In this document: piece by piece, positions 45,838-54,891 of the stretch
Layout: each line of letters begins with the position of its first letter
How positions within the stretch are numbered: the first letter of the stretch is position 1
Assembly: GCF_009857535.1 (NCBI RefSeq)
Contig: NZ_WWCS01000018.1
Location: forward strand, 51,649 to 115,648
Source of the DNA: Duganella margarita
GTDB taxonomy: Bacteria; Pseudomonadota; Gammaproteobacteria; Burkholderiales; Burkholderiaceae_D
Direction: 5' to 3'
Length of the DNA stretch: 64,000 nucleotides
Program-made: the position numbers and the translations under genes
Notes under the pieces: model-generated
What the model was told of the DNA's origin: nothing
Databases searched by the model: none
The model's input: only the letters and a program-made list of their open reading frames with translations

Positions 45838-47700
45838 TTGACTAACGAAGTAAACATCACGCCGGACCCGCGCGAACAGGTGCTGGCCACGGTCGCCAAG
45901 CTGCCCAACCTGCCGGGCGTGTACCGCTATTTCGACGCCGAGGACAATGTGCTCTACGTCGGCAAGGCGCGCGACCTGAAGAAGCGCGTATCGAGCTACT
46001 TCCAGAAGAACCTGGCCAGCCCGCGCATCGCCATGATGGTCGAGCGCATTGCGCGGCTGGAGACCACCGTCACCCACAGCGAGGCGGAAGCGCTGATCCT
46101 TGAGAACAACCTGATCAAGGCGCTGGCGCCGCGCTTCAACATCCTGTTCCGCGACGATAAATCCTACCCGTACCTGAAGATCACCGGCGGCGATGCGCCG
46201 CGCATGGTCTACTACCGCGGCGCGGTCGACAAGAAGAACCAGTACTTCGGCCCTTTCCCCAGCTCGTGGGCAGTCAAGGAATCGATGCAGATTTTGCAGA
46301 AGGTATTCCAGATCCGCACCTGCGAGGAAAGCGTCTACGCCAACCGCACGCGTCCCTGCCTGCTGCACCAGATCGGCCGCTGCAGCGCGCCGTGCGTCGA
46401 TTTGATCAGCAAGGAAGACTACAAGCTCGATGTCGACAACGCCGCGCGCTTCCTGCGCGGCCGCCAGTCCGAAGTGCTGGAGGACCTCGAGAAGAAAATG
46501 CACGCCTACGCGGCCGACCTCAAATTCGAGCAGGCGGCATCGGTGCGCAACCAGATCCAGTCGCTGTCGCGCGTGCTGCACCAGCAAAGCATGGAGACCA
46601 CCGGCGACGCCGACGTCGACATCATCGCGGTGCTGGTGCAGGGCGGGCGCGCCTGCGTCAACCTGGCGATGGTGCGCGGCGGCCGTCACCTGGGCGACCG
46701 CGCCTACTTCCCGACCCACGTCAGCGACGCCGAGGCGATTGCCGAAGATCCGATCGAAGTCGAGGTGCTGGCCGCCTTCCTGGCGCAGCACTATGCCGAC
46801 AAGTTCATTCCCGGCACGCTGATCCTGAATATCGAATTCAACCACCCGGCGCTGATCCAGGCCTTGCAGGAACAGTGCGGCCACCGCATCAACCTGATCT
46901 TCCAGCCGCAGGACCAGCGCCGCAAATGGCTGGAACTGGCGCAGAAGGGCGCCGAGATCTCGCTGGCGCGGCTGCTGTCGGAGCAGGGCTCGCAGCAATC
47001 GCGCACGCGCGCGCTGGTCGAGGCCTTGCAGCTGGAGCCGGAAGACATCGACGCGCTGCGCATCGAGTGCTTCGACATCTCGCATACGCAGGGCGAGGCC
47101 ACGCAGGCGTCATGCGTGGTGTTCCATCACCACCAGATGCAAAATGGCGAATACCGCCGCTACAACATCAACGACATTACGCCGGGCGACGATTACGCCG
47201 CCATGCGCCAGGTGCTGTTCCGCCGCTACGAAAAGGTGGCCAACGGCGACGGCGTGATGCCGGACGTGGTGCTGATCGACGGCGGCAAGGGCCAGATCGA
47301 AATGGCGCGCCAGGTGTTCGCCGAACTGGGGCTGGACATCAGCCTGATCGTCGGCGTCGCCAAAGGGGAAGGGCGGCGCGTCGGCCTGGAGACGCTGATG
47401 TTCGTCGACGGCCGGCCGTCGCAGGAGCTGGGCAAGGAATCGGCGGCGCTGATGCTGGTGGCGCTGATCCGCGACGAGGCGCACCGCTTCGCCATCACCG
47501 GCATGCGCGCCAAGCGCGCCAAAACGCGGCAGACCTCGCGCCTGGAGGAAATCGAAGGCATTGGCGCCAAACGCCGTCAGCGCCTGCTGGCGCGCTTCGG
47601 CGGCCTGCGCGGCGTAGTCAACGCCAGCGTGGAAGATCTGAAAACAGTTGAAGGCATTTCCAGCGCGCTGGCCGAGGAAATCTACAAGCAGCTGCATTGA
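45838..47700 (+). CDS. uvrC: Excinuclease ABC subunit C, TTG start
   Basis: 620 residues from the TTG at 45838, chosen for the GAGG site six bases upstream and because the GIY-YIG domain begins soon after (LPGVYRYFDAEDNVLYVGKA). Order: GIY-YIG nuclease (3' incision), Cys-rich linker, UVR motif about 200-235, RNase H-like endonuclease (CFDISHTQGEAT, about 400), and a helix-hairpin-helix pair at the end. Makes both cuts in nucleotide excision repair. Confidence 0.97.
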   Translation: MTNEVNITPDPREQVLATVAKLPNLPGVYRYFDAEDNVLYVGKARDLKKRVSSYFQKNLASPRIAMMVERIARLETTVTHSEAEALILENNLIKALAPRFNILFRDDKSYPYLKITGGDAPRMVYYRGAVDKKNQYFGPFPSSWAVKESMQILQKVFQIRTCEESVYANRTRPCLLHQIGRCSAPCVDLISKEDYKLDVDNAARFLRGRQSEVLEDLEKKMHAYAADLKFEQAASVRNQIQSLSRVLHQQSMETTGDADVDIIAVLVQGGRACVNLAMVRGGRHLGDRAYFPTHVSDAEAIAEDPIEVEVLAAFLAQHYADKFIPGTLILNIEFNHPALIQALQEQCGHRINLIFQPQDQRRKWLELAQKGAEISLARLLSEQGSQQSRTRALVEALQLEPEDIDALRIECFDISHTQGEATQASCVVFHHHQMQNGEYRRYNINDITPGDDYAAMRQVLFRRYEKVANGDGVMPDVVLIDGGKGQIEMARQVFAELGLDISLIVGVAKGEGRRVGLETLMFVDGRPSQELGKESAALMLVALIRDEAHRFAITGMRAKRAKTRQTSRLEEIEGIGAKRRQRLLARFGGLRGVVNASVEDLKTVEGISSALAEEIYKQLH

Positions 47701-47798
47701 TGGCGGCGGCGCGTGCAACGGTGCTGGTTTAATGCGCGGGGTCAAGGTAGACTAGCGGCGCATTACAAAATTTCATCGCCGCACATCACTTTTAGCTT

Positions 47799-48380
47799 AT
47801 GCCCTTCAATATTCCGATCCTGTTGACCTGGTTGCGCGTTGCGCTGATTCCGCTGGTGGTGGGCGTCTACTACCTTCCCACCACGATGCTGCCGGTAGCA
47901 GATCAGAATCTGGCGGCCACGCTGGTGTTCATCGTGGCCGCCATCACCGACTGGTTCGACGGCTTCCTGGCCCGGCGCTGGAACCAGACCTCGGCTTTCG
48001 GCGCCTTCCTCGACCCGGTGGCCGACAAGCTGATGGTGGCCGGCGCCTTGCTGGTGCTGGTGCAGCTGGACCGCGCCAATGCCGTGCTGTCGTTCATCAT
48101 CATCGGCCGCGAGATTGCCATTTCGGCGCTGCGCGAATGGATGGCGCAGATCGGCGCCTCCAAGTCGGTGGCGGTCAGCTCGCTGGGCAAGATCAAGACC
48201 ACGGCGCAGATGATGGCCATCCCGCTGCTGCTGTTCCATGACGTGCTGTGGGGCGCGCTCGACACCCAGTTCTGGGGTTCGCGCCTGCTGGAAGTGGCGG
48301 CGGTGCTGACCGTGTGGTCGATGTTCTACTACCTGCGTCTGGCGTGGCCGCTGATCAAGGAAAAGTCGGGCCAGCTGTAA
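47799..48380 (+). CDS. pgsA: CDP-diacylglycerol-glycerol-3-phosphate 3-phosphatidyltransferase
   Basis: 193 residues with several membrane helices. The CDP-alcohol phosphatidyltransferase signature D-G-x2-A-R-x8-G-x3-D-x3-D is intact at about 54-76 (DGFLARRW...GAFLDPVADK). First committed step of phosphatidylglycerol synthesis. Follows uvrC, as in many betaproteobacteria, and precedes the tRNA array. Confidence 0.95.
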   Translation: MPFNIPILLTWLRVALIPLVVGVYYLPTTMLPVADQNLAATLVFIVAAITDWFDGFLARRWNQTSAFGAFLDPVADKLMVAGALLVLVQLDRANAVLSFIIIGREIAISALREWMAQIGASKSVAVSSLGKIKTTAQMMAIPLLLFHDVLWGALDTQFWGSRLLEVAAVLTVWSMFYYLRLAWPLIKEKSGQL

Positions 48381-48419
48381 CCGTATAAACAATATTTTTA
48401 TTGAGCAAAGATTTGGGCA

Positions 48420-48447
48420 TTGACAGGCGGCATAGATCCTCTATAAT
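48420..48447 (+). promoter_or_regulatory. Consensus sigma-70 promoter of the tRNA array
   Basis: Perfect TTGACA (48420-48425) and TATAAT (48442-48447) with a 16-base spacer, 31 bases before the first tRNA. Confidence 0.88.
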
Positions 48448-48478
48448 GCTGGCCTGTTGTTGATGACAACGCAGCAAA

Positions 48479-48554
48479 GCGGGAGTAGCTCAGTTGGTAG
48501 AGCGCAACCTTGCCAAGGTTGAGGTCGAGAGTTCGAGACTCTTCTCCCGCTCCA
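48479..48554 (+). tRNA. tRNA-Gly (GCC), copy 1
   Basis: 76 bases with encoded CCA. Acceptor GCGGGAG pairs with CTCCCGC; anticodon GCC at 48512-48514. Confidence 0.98.
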
Positions 48555-48624
48555 AACGAAGTCATCGAAAACAAGTAGTACTAGCAAAAACAGCAGTCAC
48601 CTGCTAAGATGCTGGACTCCAAAT

Positions 48625-48700
48625 GCGGGAGTAGCTCAGTTGGTAGAGCGCAACCTTGCCAAGGTTGAGGTCGAGAGTTCGAGACTCTTCTCCCGCTCCA
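48625..48700 (+). tRNA. tRNA-Gly (GCC), copy 2
   Basis: Identical to copy 1 over all 76 bases including CCA. Confidence 0.98.
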
Positions 48701-48746
48701 GTTTCCCCGGAAACCGGCTGGCGCAGTAAAAATAGCAACACTCCAT

Positions 48747-48822
48747 GCGGGAGTAGCTCAGTTGGTAGAGCGCAACCTTGCCAAGGTTGAGGTCGAGAGT
48801 TCGAGACTCTTCTCCCGCTCCA
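48747..48822 (+). tRNA. tRNA-Gly (GCC), copy 3
   Basis: Identical to copy 1 over all 76 bases including CCA. Confidence 0.98.
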
Positions 48823-48879
48823 GAATTCTGGATTGCAGCGCGTAACCCCGCTGTGGTCTTGCAGTAAAAAGTTTCCTCT

Positions 48880-48953
48880 GGCGAGGTAGCAAAGCGGTTA
48901 TGCAGCGGCCTGCAAAGCCGTCTAGGTCGGTTCGACTCCGATCCTCGCCTCCA
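48880..48953 (+). tRNA. tRNA-Cys (GCA)
   Basis: 74 bases with encoded CCA; acceptor GGCGAGG pairs with CCTCGCC; anticodon GCA at 48912-48914. Confidence 0.97.
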
Positions 48954-48962
48954 AAGCTCCAT

Positions 48963-49038
48963 GCGGGAGTAGCTCAGTTGGTAGAGCGCAACCTTGCCAA
49001 GGTTGAGGTCGAGAGTTCGAGACTCTTCTCCCGCTCCA
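48963..49038 (+). tRNA. tRNA-Gly (GCC), copy 4
   Basis: Identical to copies 1-3; lies 9 bases after tRNA-Cys. Confidence 0.98.
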
Positions 49039-49046
49039 AAATGAAG

Positions 49047-49074
49047 AAGGGCAGCCATGTGGCTGCCCTTTTTG
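49047..49074 (+). terminator. Intrinsic terminator of the tRNA operon
   Basis: AAGGGCAGCC (49047-49056), loop ATGT, GGCTGCCCTT (49061-49070), then further T. A perfect 10-bp stem. Confidence 0.9.
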
Positions 49075-49245
49075 CATTCTCCACGCGCATGCCGCGCTAT
49101 TGGACGCTTCGGCCTGCGCTGGCTGGTAAGCAAGCAAGACTCTGGACCAAGTAATCAGTGGGAGGGACGCTGCGGGACCGGCGGGGCCGCCATCTAGGCG
49201 CCGCAATATGCTAGGCTTGCGCGCACTGAACCCGGAGAACAGCAC

Positions 49246-50160
49246 ATGACAGCATACCAGCGCTTCGCCACGCCATTCGCAGCCTTATCCCTTGGATTGG
49301 CAGCGCAAGCAATGGCACAGACGGTACAGCAATTCGAGGTGCCCGGCGAGTTGCCAGTCGCGCTGTATAGTCCCGCGTCGGTCAAGCCGGGCGTGAAAGC
49401 GCCGCTGGTATTCCTGCTCCACGGAAGCTCGGGAGATGGGCTCTCCATATTAAGCAACTCCGGTTTGAAAGCAGCCGCTGACAAACATGGCTTTATCATC
49501 GCGGCGCCGACCGGCGCAATTCATCTCGGCAAAGGATTTGCGTGGAATGTGCCGGGCGTCGCGACAGTCAGTGGCAAGCCTCCCGGCGCAGGCGACAGGG
49601 ATGACGTCAAATACATGCTGTCCATCCTGGACGCACTGGTCAAGCAAGGCAGCGTTGACCGCAGCCGGGTCTACGCCACCGGCATCTCCGGCGGCGGACG
49701 CATGACCAGCTGGCTGGGCTGCGTTGCCTCGACGCGCTTTGCGGCCATCGCGCCGGTGGTGGGTCTGCGCGCTGGAACACCGCTCAAGTCAGATCCGGCC
49801 CGTCCCGACCCCGCGAGCTGCCAGCCAGACTCACCCCTGCCGATCATCGCCTTCGCTGGAAACAAAGATACCGTCAATCCAATGGAAGGCGGCGGCGCGC
49901 CATATTGGCAGTACTCGATGCGTTCCGCCGAGATCCGATGGGCCATGCTGAATCACTGCCAGACTTCCCCGGTCACGAAAACAATCTCGCCAGCCCTCTA
50001 TCAGGAACGCTATGAAGGCTGCCGGGATAATGCCGTGGTCACCGCCTACATTACCGAGGGAGGAGGACACAGCTGGCTCGCCGACAATGACGTGATGTGG
50101 GCTTTCTTTAAAAACTACGCGCGGGCCGGGGATGGCAGGCTAGTGAAGATGGCTGACTAA
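49246..50160 (+). CDS. Secreted polyhydroxybutyrate-depolymerase-like esterase
   Basis: 304 residues. Signal peptide 1-24 (ends AQAMA). Alpha/beta hydrolase of the LpqC/PHB-depolymerase (esterase family 1) type: oxyanion HGSSGDG near 58, nucleophile S148 in GISGGGRM, acid D208 (GNKDTVNP) and H275 (GGGHSW). A short form without a separate substrate-binding domain, so oligomer or short-ester hydrolysis in the periplasm or outside is more likely than attack on PHB granules. Single gene after the tRNA array; its codon use is somewhat less GC-biased than the core genes. Confidence 0.85.
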   Translation: MTAYQRFATPFAALSLGLAAQAMAQTVQQFEVPGELPVALYSPASVKPGVKAPLVFLLHGSSGDGLSILSNSGLKAAADKHGFIIAAPTGAIHLGKGFAWNVPGVATVSGKPPGAGDRDDVKYMLSILDALVKQGSVDRSRVYATGISGGGRMTSWLGCVASTRFAAIAPVVGLRAGTPLKSDPARPDPASCQPDSPLPIIAFAGNKDTVNPMEGGGAPYWQYSMRSAEIRWAMLNHCQTSPVTKTISPALYQERYEGCRDNAVVTAYITEGGGHSWLADNDVMWAFFKNYARAGDGRLVKMAD

Positions 50161-50233
50161 AGAGGCATGGGGCGCACAGTTGGTCGCCCCGGCTTCGCTC
50201 TCTCCCGTCAGGACCGCGCGCCGCTCAGCTGCG

Positions 50234-50875
50234 TTAAAGTCTGGCGCCAGGCTGCTTGAACAGGCCACGACGTTCCGCGACAGCGGCCGCCTCGGTGCGG
50301 TTGTTCGCTTCCAGTTTCTGAAAAATTGCTTTCATGTGGGTCTTGACGGTGTCGGGCGCAATCGCCAGCCGGCGGGCGACCGTTTTGTTGCAGCATCCTT
50401 CGGTGACCAGCCGCAGCACATCGCTCTCGCGTCCGGTCAGGCCGCGCCCGGTCATGCTGTCGGCCAGGCGGCACGCGGCGACCGGGCAGACATAGCGGAC
50501 GCCCCGGTGTACTGAGCGGACGCCTTCGAACAGCTGGTCGGACGTGCCGCCGAGAATGTGATAGCCGTGCGCGCCGCATGCAAACGCATGGCGGATTTCC
50601 GATTCGGTCTCGCGCCCGCTCAGAATGAGCACCCTGGCCGAGCCGGCGTGCCGGCCGCGCTGGCCTTGGGCGATAGCCAGCAACGCCAGCGCGGCCTCAT
50701 AATCCGCCACCACGACGTCCGTCCCGGATGGCGCCAGCCCATCCTGCCGGCCGGCCGGGGCAGGCGAGGGCGCCAATGTAAAGTCGTCCTGCCTGCCCAG
50801 CATGTCCACCAGACCCGCTGCGACAAATGGCTCTCTATGCAAGACCATTACCTTGATCGCTGCCTCTGACCCCAT
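50234..50875 (-). CDS. LuxR-type regulator with a degenerate receiver domain
   Basis: 213 residues from the ATG at 50875 (GAGG six bases before). The C-terminal 65 residues are a clear LuxR helix-turn-helix (LTGRESDVLRLVTEG, TVKTHMKAIFQKLEANNR). The N-terminal 130 residues have the receiver fold, but the acidic pair is replaced (VLHREP), the lysine is lost (GYHILGG) and only D58 remains. Phosphorylation control is therefore doubtful. Last gene of a six-gene minus-strand unit; its start lies 15 bases after the split-barrel gene stops. Confidence 0.82.
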   Translation of the reverse strand: MGSEAAIKVMVLHREPFVAAGLVDMLGRQDDFTLAPSPAPAGRQDGLAPSGTDVVVADYEAALALLAIAQGQRGRHAGSARVLILSGRETESEIRHAFACGAHGYHILGGTSDQLFEGVRSVHRGVRYVCPVAACRLADSMTGRGLTGRESDVLRLVTEGCCNKTVARRLAIAPDTVKTHMKAIFQKLEANNRTEAAAVAERRGLFKQPGARL

Positions 50876-50889
50876 GATCTTCCTCGCCT

Positions 50890-51507
50890 TCAAAGGTTGA
50901 GTTTTGCCCGCAGCGCAGCATTCTCACGCTCCAGCTGCTCGATGCGCTCGCGTAACGGTTGCGCCACGGTGGCAATCTGCGCTTCAGTGAAGCGCCGGGT
51001 AATGTGTTGCGGGCAGTTCCAGTCGAACGCCTGTAGCCGCAACTTGAAGATCCGTTCCGGCTTCGCCCCGTATCCCTTGTCCAATACGCGCTCCGTCAGC
51101 AGCGGATCGGCATCCAGCGCCAGGGTTTCGACGTGCGCGTAAATCTTCAGGCGCGCGCGGCGGGGATAGTCGACCAGGATCATGCAGGCGCGGTCACTGG
51201 CCTTGAAGTTGCCGGTGCTGATGTACTGCCGGTTGCCGCGATAGTCGGCAAAGGCCAGCGTCTGGTGGTCCAGCATTTTCAGAAAACCCGGCGGCCCGCC
51301 GCGATGCTGGACGTAAGGCCAGCCGGTTTCCGACACCGACGCCAGGTACAAGGTATCTTGCTGGGCAATGAACTCAGCCTCCTGGTCGCTGAAGCGATCG
51401 AAGTCGCGATGTCCGCTGAAATCGGCCCACAGGTGATCTGCACCCATCTCCGCCTGTGCGGCCTGCACGCTCGGGGTGCGTGCAATATCCATGAATCCAT
51501 ATGCCAT
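50890..51507 (-). CDS. Pyridoxamine 5'-phosphate oxidase-family flavoprotein
   Basis: 205 residues. The FMN-binding split barrel is shown by FIAQQDTLYLASVSETGWPYVQHRGG at the N-terminal third (here split by its turn) and by DRACMILVDYPRRARLKIY near 125. The C-terminal tail ends in a coiled coil (QPLRERIEQLERENAALRAK). It is not PdxH itself; such proteins reduce or bind flavin and often protect against or transform small molecules. Fifth gene of the minus-strand unit, 19 bases after the isochorismatase-like gene. Confidence 0.85.
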   Translation of the reverse strand: MAYGFMDIARTPSVQAAQAEMGADHLWADFSGHRDFDRFSDQEAEFIAQQDTLYLASVSETGWPYVQHRGGPPGFLKMLDHQTLAFADYRGNRQYISTGNFKASDRACMILVDYPRRARLKIYAHVETLALDADPLLTERVLDKGYGAKPERIFKLRLQAFDWNCPQHITRRFTEAQIATVAQPLRERIEQLERENAALRAKLNL

Positions 51508-51526
51508 AGCAAGCTCCTTCGCTGTT

Positions 51527-52207
51527 CTAACGTGCGTCCCTGGCGGCCTGCTGCGCGCGGGCGTAGCTCTCCATCACGGCCGCATAATTCGGCGTGACCA
51601 GCGCATACAGCTGCGCCAGGTCGGCCGCTTCCGGACGCGCCCAGGTACGGTGAAGTTCCGATAGCAACGCGTTGGTGGAGGTCGGCTTGACGCCGCCCTG
51701 CACGAAGCGCGCCAGCGAGACGCGGGACGCCATGTCGCTGGGGTCGCCGGAGGCGTCGATGACGGCATACACATCGTAGCCGGCCGCAACGGCGTCCAGC
51801 GCCGGGAACATCACGCACACACTGGTCCAGACGCCTGCCATCACCAGCGTTTTGCGGCCGGTGGCACGCACTTGCGCGACAAAGTCTTCATTGTCCCAGG
51901 CGTTCACTTCGCCTTTGCGCGGCACGTAGACGGCGTGCGGCGCCAGCTCGTGGATTTCCGGCATCAGCGGGCCGTTGCTGCCGGCCGGTTCCGACGCGGT
52001 GGTGATCACCGGAATGTTCAGCAAGGTGCACAGGCGGGCGATCATCGACACGTTGCGGCGCAGGTCGGCGACCGCGATATCCTTGACGGTCTGGAACAGG
52101 CCGGACTGGTGATCGAGCAGCAGCACCAGGGTGTCGGCCGGGTCCAGCAGCCGGGCGCCGCCGCCGGTTGGCAGCACGCTGGCTTTGGTGGTTGAGGTGG
52201 TTTGCAT
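51527..52207 (-). CDS. Isochorismatase-family cysteine hydrolase (YcaC-like)
   Basis: 226 residues. Triad D32 (LLLDHQSGLF), K98 (VPRKGEVNAW) and C131 (WTSVCV) intact. The family includes YcaC and hydrolases of small amides such as nicotinamide and ureides; the GEVNAWDN block fits the YcaC branch. Cytoplasmic. Fourth gene of the unit, 12 bases after the alpha/beta hydrolase. Confidence 0.9.
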   Translation of the reverse strand: MQTTSTTKASVLPTGGGARLLDPADTLVLLLDHQSGLFQTVKDIAVADLRRNVSMIARLCTLLNIPVITTASEPAGSNGPLMPEIHELAPHAVYVPRKGEVNAWDNEDFVAQVRATGRKTLVMAGVWTSVCVMFPALDAVAAGYDVYAVIDASGDPSDMASRVSLARFVQGGVKPTSTNALLSELHRTWARPEAADLAQLYALVTPNYAAVMESYARAQQAARDAR

Positions 52208-52219
52208 GGTGATTCTCCT

Positions 52220-53107
52220 TTATTTGAGTAAATGGCGTCCGAGGAATTCCCGGATCGGTGGGACCATCTCGTCCAGCTTGTCCTCCAGTGCGAAATGGCC
52301 GGTATCGAGGTGATGCAGTTCTGCCTGCGGCAGGTCGCGCAGGAAGGCGGTCGCGCCTTCTGGCAGGAAGATCGGATCGTTGGCGCCCCATAGAATCAAC
52401 GCCGGCGGCTGCGCGGCGCGGAAATAATCATGGAATGCCGGATACAGCGCGACGTTGGTCCGGTAGTCGTACATGATGGCGAGCTGAATCGCGTCGTTGC
52501 CGGGACGATCGAGGAAAAACTGGTCGTGGATCCAGGCGGCCGGATCGATCCGGGACTCGTCCTTCACCCCGGCCACATATTGGAAACGGGTCGCGTCGAG
52601 CTGCAGGAAGGGCCGCATGGCGTCGCGGTTGGCTTCGCTGTTATCGGCCCACAGCGCGCGCGTGGTGGCCCAGAAGTCGCCCATGCCGTCCTCGTAGGCG
52701 TTGCCGTTCTGGATGACCAGCGCCGCTACCCGCTCGGGGTGCAGCAGCGCCAGGCGGAAGCCGACCGGCGCGCCGTAATCCATCACGTAGAGCGCGTAGC
52801 GTTCGGCGCCCAGCTGGACCAGCAGGTGATCGACGATGTCCGCGAAGCCCGCAAAGCCATACGGGAATGCCGCCGGCGACGGCATGTCCGACAGGCCGAA
52901 GCCGGGCAGATCCGGCGCAATCACCCGGTAACGGTCGGCCAGCGCCGGGATCAGGTTGCGGAACATGTGCGACGAGCTGGGGAAGCCATGCAGCAGCACC
53001 ACGACCGGCGCGTCGGCAGGCCCGGCTTCACGGTAAAAGATGTTCAGGCCGGCGATGCTGGCCAAGCGATGGCGGGTGGCCGGCGGGGTGGTGTAAGCGG
53101 TGCGCAT
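52220..53107 (-). CDS. Alpha/beta hydrolase with Asp nucleophile (epoxide-hydrolase-like)
   Basis: 295 residues, no signal peptide. HGFPSSSHMFR oxyanion region near 40, nucleophile D110 in VMDYGAPVG (Asp where lipases have Ser), acid in WGANDPI, and H271 (DTGHFALE). The Asp nucleophile is the hallmark of epoxide hydrolases and haloalkane dehalogenases, so water addition to an epoxide or halide is the likely chemistry. A secreted paralogue lies at 56165. Starts one base after the preceding serine-hydrolase gene stops. Confidence 0.88.
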   Translation of the reverse strand: MRTAYTTPPATRHRLASIAGLNIFYREAGPADAPVVVLLHGFPSSSHMFRNLIPALADRYRVIAPDLPGFGLSDMPSPAAFPYGFAGFADIVDHLLVQLGAERYALYVMDYGAPVGFRLALLHPERVAALVIQNGNAYEDGMGDFWATTRALWADNSEANRDAMRPFLQLDATRFQYVAGVKDESRIDPAAWIHDQFFLDRPGNDAIQLAIMYDYRTNVALYPAFHDYFRAAQPPALILWGANDPIFLPEGATAFLRDLPQAELHHLDTGHFALEDKLDEMVPPIREFLGRHLLK

Positions 53108-53108
53108 G

Positions 53109-53816
53109 TCAGTCCGCCTGCCGGGCTGCGTCTTCGATAAACGTGGCTGTCTCGTACGGCCGCGCCAGCATCACCGCATGGCTGCTTGCAATCTCGGCCG
53201 TACGGGCGCCGGCCCGGCTGGCCATGTGGCGCTGCGCCCGGGGCGGTATCATCAAATCGTCCACCGCAACCAGGTAATGGGCCGGCTTGCTTTTCCACGC
53301 GGCGCGCGTCACCGTGGCCGTCACCGCGCCCAGTCCCCACGGCACTTGCGACGCCGCCATGAAGCGCGTCCGCTCCAGGCCGACATCCGCGCCGAACGCG
53401 TCGGGAAAGCGCTCGGGATCGACCATCAGGAAGCCATCCTGCGGCGGCAGCACCGGCGCTGTGGCTTCGCCCGGTTCCGCCGGCTGCGCGCTGAGCGAGG
53501 CCACCGACTCCCCGACGTCGGGAACGAAGGCCGCCAGGTACACTACCGCGATGACCTTGGGATGGTCGCCGGCCTCGGTGACGACCGCGCCACCATAACT
53601 GTGGCCCACCAGTACCACCGGATGGCGGGCCTGGGCGATCACGCGTTCGGTGGCGGCGACGTCGCCTTCCAGCGTGAGCGTCGGGTTCTGCACCACCAGC
53701 ACTTCGTACCCGCGGGCCGTCAGGATCGCATGCACCGTCTGCCAGCCGGAGCCGTCGACAAACGCGCCATGCACCAGCACTACCGATACTTTTTTAGCTA
53801 AGCTACCAGTGTTCAT
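53109..53816 (-). CDS. Alpha/beta hydrolase with Ser nucleophile
   Basis: 235 residues. VLVHGAFVDGSGW oxyanion region near 15, nucleophile S73 in GHSYGG and a late histidine (ASSHAVML). The sequence resembles methylesterase/hydroxynitrile-lyase-like hydrolases of plant-esterase type. The substrate is unknown. GGAAA ribosome site. Second gene of the unit after the LysR gene, 22 bases apart. Confidence 0.87.
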   Translation of the reverse strand: MNTGSLAKKVSVVLVHGAFVDGSGWQTVHAILTARGYEVLVVQNPTLTLEGDVAATERVIAQARHPVVLVGHSYGGAVVTEAGDHPKVIAVVYLAAFVPDVGESVASLSAQPAEPGEATAPVLPPQDGFLMVDPERFPDAFGADVGLERTRFMAASQVPWGLGAVTATVTRAAWKSKPAHYLVAVDDLMIPPRAQRHMASRAGARTAEIASSHAVMLARPYETATFIEDAARQAD

Positions 53817-53838
53817 ATCGTTTCCTTTTTCGTTAGTA

Positions 53839-54747
53839 TTAACCAGCGTGATTCATGTACGGGTGCGTGCGCAGGGACGCGGCCAGCAAGTCGATGAAGT
53901 GGCGCACCTTGGGCGATCCGAACTGGCTTTCCCGGTGCAAAATGTGGACGGGTAGCGGCGCTTCCTCGTGCTCGGCGAGAATGATTTTCAGACGGCCCTC
54001 CGCCAGCGCGGCGCCGACCGTATAGCACATCAGGCGGCAGATCCCCAGTCCGGCCAGCACCGCCTCGATCGCTTCATCGTTGCTGGTGACGGTCAGGCGC
54101 GGTTTGATCCGCACCGAGGTGCGGTTGCCGGCGCCGCCGAACTTCCACTCCACGCTCTGCGCCACGCCTGCGGTCGCGACCACCGTATGCCGCTGCAAGT
54201 CGGCGGGACACTGCGGCACCCCGTGCCGGGCCAGGTATTCCGGCGAGGCGCACAGCACCCGCCGCACCTGGCCGACACGCAGCCCCTTTGCGCTGGAGTC
54301 CGGCAGGTTGCCGATCCGCACCGCCACGTCGATGCCTTCGTCCACCAGGTTGACGACGCGGTCCAGGAAGTGGCCGGAGACTTCAACCTCGGGATAGCGT
54401 TTCAGGAACTCGACGATGCAGGGCATGATGAACAGGCGTCCGTAACCGGCCGGCGCGGTGACCGAGAGTTCGCCCTTGGGCGCGGCATTGCCGCCGGCGG
54501 CGACCTCGTTGGCTTCGGCAATGCTGGCCAGGATCTCGCGACTATCGCTCAGGTAGCGCCGTCCCACTTCCGTGAGCCGGACATTGCGCGTGGTACGGCG
54601 CAGCAGGCGGACGCCCAGCAACGCCTCCAGCCCGCCGATGGCGCGCGTCACGGACGCCGGCGACAAGTCCAGCCGCCGCGAAGCGCCGACAAAGCTTTCT
54701 TGCTCGCCCACCGCAACAAAGACTTGCATGAGATGTATCTGATCCAT
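53839..54747 (-). CDS. LysR-family transcriptional regulator
   Basis: 302 residues from the ATG at 54747 (MDQIHLMQVFVAVGEQESF), which starts the helix-turn-helix at once; an in-frame extension upstream was rejected. The substrate-binding domain follows (SVTAPAGYGRLFIMP and so on). It lies at the head of the hydrolase cluster on the same strand, so it probably controls the genes behind it together with itself. Confidence 0.92.
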   Translation of the reverse strand: MDQIHLMQVFVAVGEQESFVGASRRLDLSPASVTRAIGGLEALLGVRLLRRTTRNVRLTEVGRRYLSDSREILASIAEANEVAAGGNAAPKGELSVTAPAGYGRLFIMPCIVEFLKRYPEVEVSGHFLDRVVNLVDEGIDVAVRIGNLPDSSAKGLRVGQVRRVLCASPEYLARHGVPQCPADLQRHTVVATAGVAQSVEWKFGGAGNRTSVRIKPRLTVTSNDEAIEAVLAGLGICRLMCYTVGAALAEGRLKIILAEHEEAPLPVHILHRESQFGSPKVRHFIDLLAASLRTHPYMNHAG

Positions 54748-54891
54748 AACTTGGCTTCTGTAGATTGATTGGCAGGGATACCGAATCCATAAAAGCAAGT
54801 TTGACCGATTTTTATCGCTTTATCGCAGTGCGGTGGAAAGATGGTGGCGCGTTTCCCCCCGTAATGGGGGGAGCTGCAACAGAGGGGGAAA

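Noticed and set aside
45190..47085. A 631-codon minus-strand frame across acpS and uvrC
   Set aside because: It runs through the palindromic repeat at 45744-45815 and so carries the Arg/Ser-rich peptide typical of such repeats. The sense genes are certain.
48636..49133. A 165-codon minus-strand frame with two repeated AGEESRTLDLNLGKVAL blocks
   Set aside because: It is the reverse strand of the tRNA-Gly genes, a well-known false protein.
50161..50190. GGGGCG/CGCCCC hairpin between the esterase gene and the LuxR gene
   Set aside because: A 6-bp stem without a T-tract on either side is too weak to call a terminator.
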